Numbered from the stretch's first letter, positions 49,802 to 59,947 are shown. The stretch is DNA of 64,000 bases from Corynebacterium sp. (GCF_030152825.1 NZ_JASLIP010000007.1:10303-74302), one strand, 5' to 3'. The notes: generated by a model from the sequence alone, not told the origin. A program made the numbers and translations.

Positions 49802-52696
49802 CTACTCCCCGCCGCGGCGCAGCTGAACCATGTCCACCTGCTTGGCGCCCACCACGCGGGAGAAGCGCTGCGCATCACAGGTCAGCACGATGATCTGGTG
49901 CTGCTCGCCCAGCTGGGACAGCACCACGTTCATGTCCCTGCTGCGCTGCGGGTCGCTGAAACCGAGGCTGTCGTCAATAATGATCGGCACTCCCCCGCCC
50001 CGGGCCACCAGCGATGCCACCGCGAGACGGGAAAGCAGGTTGATCTGCTCCCTCGCACCACCAGACAGGGAGGACACGTCGAGGGCCACGCCGTCGTAGA
50101 TGCGGCGGCTCACCTGCAGGTCCTCGTCGAACTCGAATTGGACGCCCGGACCGTAGATGGTGCGAGCAAGGACGTGGAAGGCCTCGGACAGCGGGCGGGA
50201 GTAGCGACCCCGTAGCTCGGTACGAGCCTCATTCATCGTCTCCCACAGAAGCTGGGCGGCCTCCGCCCGGGCAGTGACGGCAGCCAGGGCGCGAGCGGCC
50301 CGTTCCGCCTCGGCTGCCGCTTCACGCTTGGCCTCCGCAGCGCCTTCGCGGCCGGCCAACTCGGTGCGCAGGCGGACGAGCTCCTGGCCGCGTTGCGTGG
50401 CGTTCTTCTGCAGCACCCCGAGGCCCGCCTTCTCACCGTTAAGGAGGCCCTCAAGCTGCTCGGCGGTGGCGGCGGACTCGTATTTCTCCTTCTCCTTATC
50501 GCGAATCGCGGCAGCTGCCACCAGCGCGCTGTTCTGCACGGCGACGGCCTCCGCCAGCTGCTCGTCGCTGGCCTCTTCGCGCTGCTGAGCCAACTCGTCC
50601 TCGGCGGCCGCGAGCTGCTGCGCCTGCTGCGTGGCATTGAGTTCTGCCAGCTTGTGCTCCTGGAGGATCTGCGAGTGCTCCGTCGCGTCCTTGGCCTGCT
50701 GAGCTGCGGTGTACCGCGCCTCGCTGCGCTCGAGGAACAGTTGGGCTGTTTCCAGCTCGACCACGAGCCCCGCAAGCCCGTCTTCGTGCCCTGGGTCCTG
50801 CTCCCCCGCAGTCTGGTCCTTGGCGACCTGCGGCTCTGTGTCCTCCGTCTCTTCTCGGGACGAGTCCCGCGTTAACCGCGCGAGCTGTTCTTCGAGCTCG
50901 GGCTCAAGGCCGAATTCCTCGGCCCGCTCTGCATTCCCGCCCAGCTCCCGCCAGATATCGGCCGCGGCGCGGGCCCGGTCGGATAGCTTCTCACCTGCGG
51001 CGACCAGCTCTCGGCTGGCCTGCTCCACACTGAACTGCAGGTCCTGGGAGCTCACGCCCCCGGTGATCCCGCGCAGCTCCAGCTGTGCCTCGTCGCGATC
51101 GTTTTCCAGGGCGCGCCGTTGCTGGGCCAGCCGGTGAGCGGCCTCCGTGTCCCCGTCCTCGATGCCGAGGGCCTTCGATGCCTGGGCGACCTGTTCCCGA
51201 GCACGGCTCACCGCGGTCTCCGTCTCGCTGGTGTCTCGGGCCGGAGTGACGGCAACGCGGTAGTCCCCGAGTGCGAACTGACGCGGGGAACTCACCAGGG
51301 TGCGGTACCCCTCCGCCGTGAGTTCGACATCCTTCTCGCCGTCGCGCACCGTGCCAGCGGGACCGGTGATCTTCACCTCGGTGGCGATTGCTTCCTGCTG
51401 CGCGGTCGCCACGGCAAGCTGTGTATTGGCGCTACTCAGCGCGTCCAGGGCCTGCTGGGTCGCCGGATTCTCCGCGAGCTTATTCTCAAGATCCCGCAGC
51501 CTACCCACCGTCTTTTCTGCCTCCGCTGCGCGCTCGGTGGCGTTCTGGTGGTTCTTCTCAGCCGCTCGGTATTCGGTGCCGGCCTGCGCCCAGGCAACGT
51601 AGCCTCGCGCGAATCGCTGTTGCTCGGAGGCGCTGGAGTACTCCGCTTTCAGCTTCTGCTGTGCCTGCTGAGCCTTGGCCGCCTGTGCTGCGAGCTCATC
51701 ACGCCGGCGTTCTTCCTCCTGGAGCGCGGCTCGCTTGCCAGTCACCGCTTCAACCTGCTTCTTCCGCGCGTCATGGCGGTATGTCGCCATCTCGAGCGCC
51801 TGGTGCGCGCTCTTGACCTCGCGTTCGAAACCCCGGAGCTTTTCCTGTGCCGCCCGGGCGGTCTGCAGCTGTTGTTCGAGTTCCTCGACGGCCCGCTTCG
51901 CCTCGGGCAGCTCCGCCGCAGCCTGGCGTTCCTCCTCTTCCAGTTCCGTGATCGCCCGGATCTGCCGCTGTGCTCCGTCATAGATGTCGGTGGCTTCCGC
52001 CAAGGCCTGTTCGGCGGCCTCGCGCTCGTCCTGAGCCGCCTGCAGCTCGCCATTCCTCTTCACCGCCCCCTTGGCGGTGAAATAGCGATCGTATTCCTTC
52101 TCGATCGCCGCGAGCAGCTCCGCGGCCGTGGCGTCCACCTCGTGGCCGGTATCGGTATCCGCGCTCTGGTCACTCTGTGCCGCCAGAACGGTGCTGAGGG
52201 ATTGGATTCGGCCAGCGGAGAAAGCCTCCAGGCTCGCGCCCTGCTCCACCGTCAGCGCATCCAACAGGGTGCGATCCACCGTCTCGTTGAGGATCTCCTC
52301 GAAACGTTCCTCGGCCTCCCGGTCCACCAGATTCTCCACAGTGGGTGCCGAGACATCGAGGGTGGCCGCGTGCCGGCCGGTGCCGAAGCTCTTCTCGATC
52401 CGCAGCCGGTAAGACCCAATGCTCATCTCAGCGGCGACCGTGGGCTTGCCATTGCTGCCCACCGGCTTGAGCGCCATGACCTCCTGCTTGCGAGTCTTGG
52501 TGTTCACGCTCGTGTTGAGCAGGAGCTTCATAGCCTGAAGCAGGGTCGACTTTCCGGATTCGTTGCGCCCGTGCACCACGGTGACCCCGGAATCCGCCAG
52601 GTCGAGGTCGACGTGCAGCACTCCCGCGAAGTCGTCCAAGGTCAGGCGGTGGATGGCCAGACCGGTCCCGGCGTGGTGCTGCTGTGAGTTAGTCAT
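49802..52696 (-). CDS. YhaN/SbcC-like ATPase (SMC-type coiled coil)
   Basis: About 964 residues. Walker A is VVHGRNESGKSTLLQAMKLL near residue 45 (the GxNESGKST form of YhaN), and the C-terminus has the ABC signature SSLSGGAREQINLLSRLA and Walker B PIIIDDSLGFSDP. Between lie two long Ala/Glu/Gln-rich coiled coils around a central segment (GTVRDGEKDVELTAEGYRTL onward). There is no CxxC zinc hook; the only cysteine I see is in VLTCDAQRF near the end. Size and partner match B. subtilis YhaN/YhaO and M. tuberculosis Rv1278/Rv1277. It abuts the nuclease gene. Role is inferred to be DNA-end or replication-fork processing. Confidence 0.85.
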   Translation of the reverse strand: MTNSQQHHAGTGLAIHRLTLDDFAGVLHVDLDLADSGVTVVHGRNESGKSTLLQAMKLLLNTSVNTKTRKQEVMALKPVGSNGKPTVAAEMSIGSYRLRIEKSFGTGRHAATLDVSAPTVENLVDREAEERFEEILNETVDRTLLDALTVEQGASLEAFSAGRIQSLSTVLAAQSDQSADTDTGHEVDATAAELLAAIEKEYDRYFTAKGAVKRNGELQAAQDEREAAEQALAEATDIYDGAQRQIRAITELEEEERQAAAELPEAKRAVEELEQQLQTARAAQEKLRGFEREVKSAHQALEMATYRHDARKKQVEAVTGKRAALQEEERRRDELAAQAAKAQQAQQKLKAEYSSASEQQRFARGYVAWAQAGTEYRAAEKNHQNATERAAEAEKTVGRLRDLENKLAENPATQQALDALSSANTQLAVATAQQEAIATEVKITGPAGTVRDGEKDVELTAEGYRTLVSSPRQFALGDYRVAVTPARDTSETETAVSRAREQVAQASKALGIEDGDTEAAHRLAQQRRALENDRDEAQLELRGITGGVSSQDLQFSVEQASRELVAAGEKLSDRARAAADIWRELGGNAERAEEFGLEPELEEQLARLTRDSSREETEDTEPQVAKDQTAGEQDPGHEDGLAGLVVELETAQLFLERSEARYTAAQQAKDATEHSQILQEHKLAELNATQQAQQLAAAEDELAQQREEASDEQLAEAVAVQNSALVAAAAIRDKEKEKYESAATAEQLEGLLNGEKAGLGVLQKNATQRGQELVRLRTELAGREGAAEAKREAAAEAERAARALAAVTARAEAAQLLWETMNEARTELRGRYSRPLSEAFHVLARTIYGPGVQFEFDEDLQVSRRIYDGVALDVSSLSGGAREQINLLSRLAVASLVARGGGVPIIIDDSLGFSDPQRSRDMNVVLSQLGEQHQIIVLTCDAQRFSRVVGAKQVDMVQLRRGGE

Positions 52697-52708
52697 TGTC
52701 CTCGTCAC

Positions 52709-53977
52709 CTAACTTTCCTTGACCTGCACGCCGGCGGCCAAGCGGTAAAGGAGCTTCAGGGCATCCGTGGCTTGTTCTCGAGCCCCTTGGGCCTCCCGCT
52801 GATCCTCAGCGAGGTCGAGCAGCTTCTCCATCGCGATTTCTGGGTAGCCCCGCAACTGAAGGGCTCCGCGCAGCTCCGATAGTTCCGGGGACACGTGCAG
52901 ATCCATCAGCCGTGTGCGCTCGTAGAGCGCGGCGAAGCGGGGGCGCTGCTCAGCCAGCGCGGTCTCCAGCCGGATGTCTGTCATCAGGTCGATGCTCCCC
53001 CGCAGCGCGTACTTGACCACAGTCGATCGCGGCTGCGGTAGGCTGGCCAGCTTCGCCAGGAAGTCCTCGGCGTCCTCGGGAGAGTTGATGTCCTCCGTCA
53101 TCGCCAGGAAACGCCACTGCCCGATCTCAACCTGCTCCACGGTGACCGCCGCGGGCTCAGCCGGGTTCTCCGGGTCGATGCCGACCTCCACGACCAGCGC
53201 CTTGCCCGAGTTGGACTCACCACCGCCGTCGGGTTCCTTGAAGTCGGTGACCTCCGGAGCTCCGGAGTACCACACCACCCCGCGCTCATCGAGGGGCATC
53301 GCGGAGTGTGTATCCCCCAGGGCCACGTAGTCGACGACGCGCTGCCGGGCGAGCTCGCTGAGCCGGTCGACGTCGATCACCGACGGATCCGCGACACTGT
53401 CCCGCGACTCCGTGTGCCCGTGACCAACCGCGATGCGGATTGTGTTTCCTGCCGGCGCCAGGTCGTGAAGCGCCCGGTACACCAGGTCCTCGCTGGCCAC
53501 CTTGCTCAGCAGCGGCGCGCCGATGATCTCTACCCCCTCGCGCAGTGGCCTCGGCGTGGAGTCCCGCAGGACAGTCACCTTCCCGCCGTTTTCTGGGGAC
53601 AGCTGCTGCAGGCTCGGCTGGTGGTAAATGCTCGCGGGGTTGAGCGGATCGTGGTTGCCGGGCAGCAAGAAGATCGGAACCGGGGCGTTGCGCAGGACAT
53701 CGAGGATCCGCGTCCAGGTCTTTTCCGCCAGGAGGTTGTCGTCGAAAACATCCCCCGCGACGACGATGGCCTCGCACTTCCGGTCGGCGGCCACCGCGAA
53801 GAGCTTCTCCACGGCTGCCAGTCGCGCCTCATCGAAGAGCCGCTGGTTATCCTCGCCGAGAAAGCGCCGCCCCATCCCGATCTGCCAATCGGAGGTGTGC
53901 AGGAAGCGCACCGAGTGCGCACCCACGCCGGTATCGCTTGGCCGGGAAGACGCCGTTGTCAGCTGTACATCGCTCAT
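52709..53977 (-). CDS. YhaO/SbcD-like metallophosphoesterase nuclease
   Basis: About 422 residues. Calcineurin-like motifs are complete: RFLHTSDWQIGMG near residue 28, IVVAGDVFDDNLL near 75, FLLPGNHDPLNP near 110, VGHGHTES near 190 and ALGDTHSAMPL near 220. The C-terminal half is helical and matches the capping domain that binds the SMC-like partner. Paired with the YhaN-like ATPase directly downstream, it should form an Mre11/Rad50-like complex cutting DNA ends. ATG 53977 has AAGGTG upstream; a GTG at 53986 is an alternative. Confidence 0.88.
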   Translation of the reverse strand: MSDVQLTTASSRPSDTGVGAHSVRFLHTSDWQIGMGRRFLGEDNQRLFDEARLAAVEKLFAVAADRKCEAIVVAGDVFDDNLLAEKTWTRILDVLRNAPVPIFLLPGNHDPLNPASIYHQPSLQQLSPENGGKVTVLRDSTPRPLREGVEIIGAPLLSKVASEDLVYRALHDLAPAGNTIRIAVGHGHTESRDSVADPSVIDVDRLSELARQRVVDYVALGDTHSAMPLDERGVVWYSGAPEVTDFKEPDGGGESNSGKALVVEVGIDPENPAEPAAVTVEQVEIGQWRFLAMTEDINSPEDAEDFLAKLASLPQPRSTVVKYALRGSIDLMTDIRLETALAEQRPRFAALYERTRLMDLHVSPELSELRGALQLRGYPEIAMEKLLDLAEDQREAQGAREQATDALKLLYRLAAGVQVKES

Positions 53978-53990
53978 GTTCTTCACCTTG

Positions 53991-54923
53991 TCACTTCATC
54001 CTCGTGCCCGTCACCGGGCGGGCCCACGGGGTGGGGTCGAAACGCCCGGAGTCATCGGTGATCATCTCCAGGCACAGTTCCAGTTCGTGCATCGTTTGCA
54101 GTTGATCGACGCTGGTCCAGCTCAGGCTGCGCAGCGCGCGCATCAGGGCATCGCGATCCCCGAGCTCCAGCCCGCTTTCCACGGGTGGTGCCGACCAGCT
54201 CACCCGGCGTTCCTCCGAGCCCCAGAACTCCGCCTGATCGAGTACCTCCGGGGCCTGTTGGGCAGCACTTCTCGAGTTCGGCTGGGCTGAGCTGCTCTCC
54301 TGCTCCCCGGCGTGGCTGAGCTGGACACTGCGCAGTGCCTCGGCCGCCTCCACCCCGCGCCACTGCAGGATGGCTGCGGGATCGTGGTTGAAGGTTTCCG
54401 CCAGCTGAAAGGCCACGGCGACCGCGTGTTTACACACCATCGCCCCGTCCGGGCACGTGCAGCCCTCGAAGCGGATCTGGTCGGGCCGCAACAGCATCGC
54501 AGCGAGATCCGTCGGGGGCGCATCTCCGCGGACGATGGTGCGCAGGAGCGCCGGGTCGGCAGCGACCTCCGCGGCGATGAAGTCCCTTCTCTTCGCACTC
54601 AGCGCCGCCACCTTGATCACCACCTCGAAGGGCTGCGGCTGGGTCCCGGCAACTAACCCCACCACCGTGTTGGTGCTCAGCTCCATGTTCTGGACGTGGC
54701 CGCCCCGGTGATAAACCCGACCGCGCTCCAGCCGACCGCGGTCGGTGGCGCCAGCGACGGCTTCCAGCAGCTGCGTCCCGGCCCAGCTTTCTGGGCCCAG
54801 CGGGTCCGAGGGCGCGGGTGTTTGAAACCGCGGGGTGGCTGCCTCCGCACGGCGACGGGCCCCGAAATCCGCGAGGATGACGTTGCCTTCCCAGGTGGTC
54901 CGAGGAGTGTTCTTCCTACTCAT
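53991..54923 (-). CDS. SWIM zinc-finger protein
   Basis: 310 residues. The SWIM motif (CxCx-n-CxH) is CTCPDGAMVCKHAVAVAF near residue 155-172. SWIM proteins usually accompany SNF2 helicases and bind DNA or proteins. The N-terminal part, with QNMELSTNTVVGLVAGTQ near 80, is the typical pre-SWIM fold; the C-terminal 120 residues are Ser/Gln/Glu-rich and unlike anything I recognise. ATG overlaps the SNF2 stop by 4 bases (ATGA). Confidence 0.87.
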   Translation of the reverse strand: MSRKNTPRTTWEGNVILADFGARRRAEAATPRFQTPAPSDPLGPESWAGTQLLEAVAGATDRGRLERGRVYHRGGHVQNMELSTNTVVGLVAGTQPQPFEVVIKVAALSAKRRDFIAAEVAADPALLRTIVRGDAPPTDLAAMLLRPDQIRFEGCTCPDGAMVCKHAVAVAFQLAETFNHDPAAILQWRGVEAAEALRSVQLSHAGEQESSSAQPNSRSAAQQAPEVLDQAEFWGSEERRVSWSAPPVESGLELGDRDALMRALRSLSWTSVDQLQTMHELELCLEMITDDSGRFDPTPWARPVTGTRMK

Positions 54924-57900
54924 CTGCCGCCTCCTTCTGACTGGTTCTCCGCTCCGGGAACCTTTGTAGCCACAGATGTAGCATCCGCAGCAGACACGTC
55001 CGAGGACTCTCGTAGCTGCCAGAGCTCGGCCAGGTCCTCGTCGCTCAGGCTCGCGATCCAGCCCTCGCCTTCACCCACGACGGCTCCCGCGAGGTCCCGC
55101 TTGCCGGTGATGATCTCATGGATGCGTTCGTCGAGGGTGCCCGCCGAGACAAATTTATATACATCGACGTCGCGTTCCTGACCGATGCGATAGGCGCGGT
55201 CCGTCGCCTGATCCTCCACCGCCGGATTCCACCAGCGGTCGATGTGAATCACCACGGAAGCCCTGGTCAGGGTGATTCCAGTACCTCCGGCGCGCACCGA
55301 AAGCAGCATGACACCCGGCCCGGTATCGCGCTGGAACTGCGCCACCAGCTCCGTGCGCCGAGACCTGCTCACCGAACCGTCGAGCTGAAGCACGGGCATC
55401 CCGTACTCGGCCTCGATCGCAGGCGCCAGCATCCGACCAAAGGAGGGGAACTGCGTGAATAGCAGCACCTTCTTACCCTCCGCCACGGCCTGGCCGATGA
55501 GCTCGAAAATTCTTTCGATCTTCGGCGAGCGATGCTTGCCGCCACGCAGGATCCCTGAGCCATCGCCCGCGAAGTGCGCGGGGTGGTTACAGATCTGCTT
55601 GATCTTCACCAGGGAGGCCAGGATCAGACCACGGCGGCTCGCAGATCCCTGCTCCAGCGCCTCTTCGACCTGCGCGATATAGGCCTGGTAGAGGCTGGCC
55701 TGCTCGGCGGACAGAGGCACGGTTTCCACGTGCTCCCGTTTCTCGGGCAGCGCCACCCCCACTGCCGGATCTGTTTTGAGACGCCGGAGGATGAAAGGCT
55801 CCACGATCCGCTTGAGGCGTTCGGTTGCGCCGACGTCCTGATAACGCTCGATGGGGATGGCAAGGCGGTTCTGGAACGCGGCGGCCGAGCCCAGGATCCC
55901 CGGATTCGCAAAGTCCATGAGGGCGTAGAGGTCGGAGAGCCGGTTTTCTACCGGCGTGCCCGTGAGCGCGATGTGGTGATTGGCGGGGATCCCTCGGACT
56001 GCCCGGGACTGTTTCGTCGCGGGATTCTTGATGTTCTGTGCTTCGTCGGCGACCACGCGACGCCACCGAACCTTCTGATAGCGCTCCGGGTTGCGGGCTA
56101 CCGTCCCGTAGCTGGTGACGACGAGATCCACCTGCCGGATGTGCTCTGGGAACTCGGCGTCGGTCACCTTCCCGGCCCCGTGATCCACGAGCACGGAGAA
56201 GCCGTGGATGTGGCGGGTAGCCTCTGATTGCCAGGCAGCCAGCACGGAGGTGGGCGCGACCACCAGGGTCGGACCCGTGGCATCCTCGCCCGAGCCCTCC
56301 GGCGAAGATTCCTCCTTCTCCCAGGCCAGCAGAGCCAACACTTGGAGGGTCTTCCCCAGTCCCATGTCATCGGCCAGGATCGCCCCCAGGCCGTGCTCCG
56401 CCATCCATGCCAACCAGTTCACGCCGCGGCGCTGGTGTTCGCGCAATTCGGTCAGCACCGTCGCGGGCAGCTCCACCTGCCGGGCGGGCGCGACCACCTT
56501 CTCGCGGTCGAAGAGCTGGCGCACCCACCCGTCCATGTCCACCCGGATGTTGTGGTCCGGGTTTTCGTTCCCGTAGGTCTCCGCAGCGGCCTCCGCCTCC
56601 AGCAGCTCCGCCAGCGTGACCTCGGTGAGCTCCGCCGCGTGCTTCTCCGCAGCGTCCGTAAGCGCGTTGAGCCACCCTCGGGCCTTGCTTAGCGAGCTCT
56701 TGTCCAAGAAGACGAATTGCCCGTTTACCTGCACGATCTGGCGGGCAGAGCTGATGAGTTCCAGCTTGTCCGACTCTCCAACCGGGGTGCCGTCCACCGA
56801 AAGGTTCCATTCGAAGTCCAGGAGCTGGTCCATCCCGAGCTTCTCGGAACCCGGCCCGGAGCCCACCGCCTGAAATTTGGCCCCCACCTGCGCGGTCTTC
56901 GGGGCCCAAGCCCGTGGGATCATGACGGGAAAACCCGCCTCCTGCAGCCGACTAGCGTTGGTGTCCAGCAAATCCGCCACGTCGTCGAGGCCCACGCTGA
57001 ACGCCACCTGGCGGTCGAGGGCGGGATCCCCGGTATAGGCAGCTTCCGGTGGGGCCCAGCGGCCCACGGTCGCCCACCGATCGACGGAACCTAGGTGCCT
57101 GCCCAAGCGCGGCCATACCTTCGCCGCCTGATGCAGCCGCTGCTGGATCTTGCGCGCCTGCTCATTGCCGGTGGTCGAGGTGTTGACCGGCTCGGCCGGT
57201 GCCCCATCCACCGACAGCCCCACCTCCAGCCGCCAGGTGAACTGCTTCGCCGCGTCATCGCCTGCCTGGTCCTGTTCACGTTCCCGGTTGGCGGTGGAGC
57301 GGTCTTCCGCCAGGGACGACGCCACCACCGGCTCCCCAACCTCCCGGGCATCCGCCGGATCCGTCAACCGGAAGACCAGCTGGGTGGCTGCGTCCCTGGC
57401 GCTGCTGCGCCACTCGTTGAGCGCGCTGACGGTGGCGGGTCCCGCCTTCGCGGTTGCCCGCCCGGCGAGGAGGTCGGTGACCAGCGGGCTGTGCAGCTCC
57501 TCGTATTCCGGCGGCCGGGCGCGGTCGGTAACGAGGCTCACGGCCATCCAATGCGCCCAGTCGTCGGCAGCATCCCCCACCACGTCTCCGTTGCCGTTGC
57601 GCGCCAGCACCCCGGGGAGCTGCTGTCGGAACTCGTTAAGCACCGCGGAATGCTCCCCGGCGGTAGCCAGGGTGAAGCGAGGGTGCCACTGCTGATCCTG
57701 CCGCTCCATCCGCACCATGACCCGACCTGCTTTCACGGTGGCTTCCACGTATTCGAACAGGTCGATCAGGAAGATCACCTCGGGGCTCAGCCCGGCGAGT
57801 ACCTCGGGGTCCGCAGCGATCCGGCGCAGGTGTTCCAACAGTGCGATGGACTGCTCCGGCACCCACGCCGCGGTGGGGATCGCGAGTGCGGTGGGCTTGC

Positions 57901-58099
57901 CGCTCGGGGTAGAGACGAGCACCTGGCCTCGGGAGCGCAACGGTTTGGCAGCCAGCACAGCGCGCAGTTCTTCGGGCCACTGCCCGGCGGGGATGTCCTC
58001 GGCGCGCATGACGATCTGGCGGCCGGCCACCTTTTCCGCCCACAGCTGCACGCCGCCCCCGGCGGGCACGAGCGCGTGCAGCAGAAAAGTAGATCCCAT
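54920..58099 (-). CDS. SNF2/SWI2-family DNA helicase
   Basis: 1,059 residues. N-terminal about 550 residues are a substrate-specific region with Trp-rich segments (SNF2-N-like). Helicase motifs follow: I ILADDMGLGKTLQVLALL, Ia TLVVAPTSVLAAW, II VVADEAQNIKNP, III ALTGTPVENRLSDLYALMDF, IV LLFTQFPSFGRML, V LSVRAGGTGITLTRAS and VI ATDRAYRIGQERDVDVYKFV. Such proteins translocate on double-stranded DNA and remodel bound complexes. First gene of the four-gene operon. The ATG is at 58099 with a weak TATAAC/TAGACC upstream. Confidence 0.92.
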   Translation of the reverse strand: MGSTFLLHALVPAGGGVQLWAEKVAGRQIVMRAEDIPAGQWPEELRAVLAAKPLRSRGQVLVSTPSGKPTALAIPTAAWVPEQSIALLEHLRRIAADPEVLAGLSPEVIFLIDLFEYVEATVKAGRVMVRMERQDQQWHPRFTLATAGEHSAVLNEFRQQLPGVLARNGNGDVVGDAADDWAHWMAVSLVTDRARPPEYEELHSPLVTDLLAGRATAKAGPATVSALNEWRSSARDAATQLVFRLTDPADAREVGEPVVASSLAEDRSTANREREQDQAGDDAAKQFTWRLEVGLSVDGAPAEPVNTSTTGNEQARKIQQRLHQAAKVWPRLGRHLGSVDRWATVGRWAPPEAAYTGDPALDRQVAFSVGLDDVADLLDTNASRLQEAGFPVMIPRAWAPKTAQVGAKFQAVGSGPGSEKLGMDQLLDFEWNLSVDGTPVGESDKLELISSARQIVQVNGQFVFLDKSSLSKARGWLNALTDAAEKHAAELTEVTLAELLEAEAAAETYGNENPDHNIRVDMDGWVRQLFDREKVVAPARQVELPATVLTELREHQRRGVNWLAWMAEHGLGAILADDMGLGKTLQVLALLAWEKEESSPEGSGEDATGPTLVVAPTSVLAAWQSEATRHIHGFSVLVDHGAGKVTDAEFPEHIRQVDLVVTSYGTVARNPERYQKVRWRRVVADEAQNIKNPATKQSRAVRGIPANHHIALTGTPVENRLSDLYALMDFANPGILGSAAAFQNRLAIPIERYQDVGATERLKRIVEPFILRRLKTDPAVGVALPEKREHVETVPLSAEQASLYQAYIAQVEEALEQGSASRRGLILASLVKIKQICNHPAHFAGDGSGILRGGKHRSPKIERIFELIGQAVAEGKKVLLFTQFPSFGRMLAPAIEAEYGMPVLQLDGSVSRSRRTELVAQFQRDTGPGVMLLSVRAGGTGITLTRASVVIHIDRWWNPAVEDQATDRAYRIGQERDVDVYKFVSAGTLDERIHEIITGKRDLAGAVVGEGEGWIASLSDEDLAELWQLRESSDVSAADATSVATKVPGAENQSEGGGR

Positions 58100-58359
58100 A
58101 GTTATAAGGGTCTACCATGCCCCGCGGACACTCCGAATCGGCGCACGTAGACTGCCCATTTTCCTCTCACTAAAGCCTAGTATCACGGCATTTTTTCGGT
58201 ATTTTTTCAGGCTTTTAGCAGAAGAGATTCGAAGATTCTGGCATCATAGCCATGCTCAAGTTTTAGATATTGACTTCGACTAACCATTCGGCCGGCTTTT
58301 CATCGGCCCCGGGTGGTCTTTCAGGAAGTCTCGACCCTACAAAGAAAGAGACATTCTGT
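58100..58359. other. Divergent promoter region, SNF2 operon and putP
   Basis: 260 bases, distinctly AT-rich from 58165 to 58300. Inverted elements AAAGCCT (58172-58178) and AGGCTTT (58209-58215) flank two T6 runs. It should hold promoters for both directions; no exact elements assigned. Confidence 0.45.
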
Positions 58360-59934
58360 ATGACAGACCAAGCATGGTTCGCCACAGCAATGGTGATCTA
58401 CCTGGTCGCCATGATCTTCATCGGACTGATCGGTTATAAGCAGACCGATGAGTACGAGGACTACATGCTGGGCGGCAGAAACCTTAACCCGTTTGTCGCA
58501 GCCCTGTCCGCTGGCGCCTCCGATATGTCCGGCTGGCTGCTGATGGGCCTTCCCGCGGCGATCTTCGTATCCGGCTTCTCTGAACTCTGGGTGGCCATCG
58601 GCCTGCTGCTCGGTTGCGCACTCAACTGGTGGTTCACCGCACCACGCCTGCGCGCCTACACCGAGGTGGCGGACAACTCCATCACCGTGCCGAGCTTCCT
58701 GGAGAACCGCTTCGAGGACAAGTCCCACGTGCTTCGCGTGGTCGCTGGCCTCGTGATTCTGCTGTTCTTCACCTTCTACGTCGCTTCCGGCATGGTCGCC
58801 GGTGGCCGCTACTTCGAGTCCACCTTCGACTCCTCCTACGCCGTCGGCATCGCCGTGATCGCCGGTGTGACCGTGATCTACACCTTCGTCGGTGGCTTCC
58901 TCGCCGTGTCCTACACGGACGCGGTGCAGGGCTGCATCATGTTCATCTCCCTGATCCTCGTGCCGATCTTCGCGGTCCTGCACATGGATGACCCGAGCGC
59001 TATCTTCAGCTTCCAGACGGAGAACGCCTACGCTGCGTCCGGTATCGAGCCGAACCCGAACTGGTTCTCCCTGTTCAACGGCGTGGGCTTCGTGACCATC
59101 ATCTCTGGTCTGGCCTGGGGCCTGGGCTACTTCGGCCAGCCGCACATCATCGTGCGCTTCATGGCGCTGCGTACCCCACGCTCCGCACGCAAGGGCATGT
59201 TCTACGGCGTGACCTGGATGGGCCTGTCCATGGTCGGCACCGTCTTCGTGGCGATCATCGGCCCGGCGTTCTTCACCCAGAACCCGGACATCAAGATCGT
59301 CGACCAGATCAACTTCGAGACGATCTTCCTGGACATGGGCCAGATCCTCTTTCACCCGCTGATCGCGGGTCTGGTGCTCACCGCAGTGCTGGCGGCCATC
59401 ATGTCCACGATTTCCTCCCAGCTGCTGGTGGTCTCCTCCGCACTGGTCGAGGACATCTACAAGGGCCTGTTCAACAAGAACGCTTCCGACCGCCTGCTGC
59501 AGCTGCTCTCCCGCTTCGCAGTGCTCCTCGTCGCTCTGCTGGCGGTGGTCATCGCAGCCAAGCCGGATTCCGGTGTGCTGAGCCTCGTCGAGTTCGCGTG
59601 GGCCGGCTTCGGTTCCGCCTTCGGCCCGGTCATCATCGCTTCCCTGTACTGGCGCCGCCTGAACGCCCCGGGCGCGATCGCCGGCCTGGCTGCCGGTGCG
59701 ATCGTCAGCTTCCTGTGGGGCGGCCTGGCTAACTTCGGCATCGCCGATAAGCCATTCGGCCTCTACGAGATGATCCCGGGCGTGCTCGCCAACGTGGTCT
59801 TCATGGTCGGCGTGACCCTGATGACCAAGGCACCTTCCGCGAAGGTTCTGGATGAGTTCGACAAGTCCATCGAGCTGAGCAACAAGGCCGATCGCCTCAC
59901 CGAGAAAGAGTTCGTGGAGGAGGCCGCTAAGTAG
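58360..59934 (+). CDS. putP: Sodium/proline symporter PutP
   Basis: 524 residues, 12-13 membrane segments, of the sodium:solute symporter family. YMLGGRNLNPFVAALSAGASDMSGW (about 35-59, quoted in part) is the Na+/proline binding region, and GLAWGLGYFGQPHIIVRFMAL (in part, about 255-275) and SSALVEDIYK near 365 are PutP hallmarks. It imports proline for nutrition or osmoprotection. ATG 58360 has GAAAGAG upstream. A terminator-like hairpin follows. Confidence 0.95.
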   Translation: MTDQAWFATAMVIYLVAMIFIGLIGYKQTDEYEDYMLGGRNLNPFVAALSAGASDMSGWLLMGLPAAIFVSGFSELWVAIGLLLGCALNWWFTAPRLRAYTEVADNSITVPSFLENRFEDKSHVLRVVAGLVILLFFTFYVASGMVAGGRYFESTFDSSYAVGIAVIAGVTVIYTFVGGFLAVSYTDAVQGCIMFISLILVPIFAVLHMDDPSAIFSFQTENAYAASGIEPNPNWFSLFNGVGFVTIISGLAWGLGYFGQPHIIVRFMALRTPRSARKGMFYGVTWMGLSMVGTVFVAIIGPAFFTQNPDIKIVDQINFETIFLDMGQILFHPLIAGLVLTAVLAAIMSTISSQLLVVSSALVEDIYKGLFNKNASDRLLQLLSRFAVLLVALLAVVIAAKPDSGVLSLVEFAWAGFGSAFGPVIIASLYWRRLNAPGAIAGLAAGAIVSFLWGGLANFGIADKPFGLYEMIPGVLANVVFMVGVTLMTKAPSAKVLDEFDKSIELSNKADRLTEKEFVEEAAK

Positions 59935-59947
59935 CCCCCTCCCCTCC

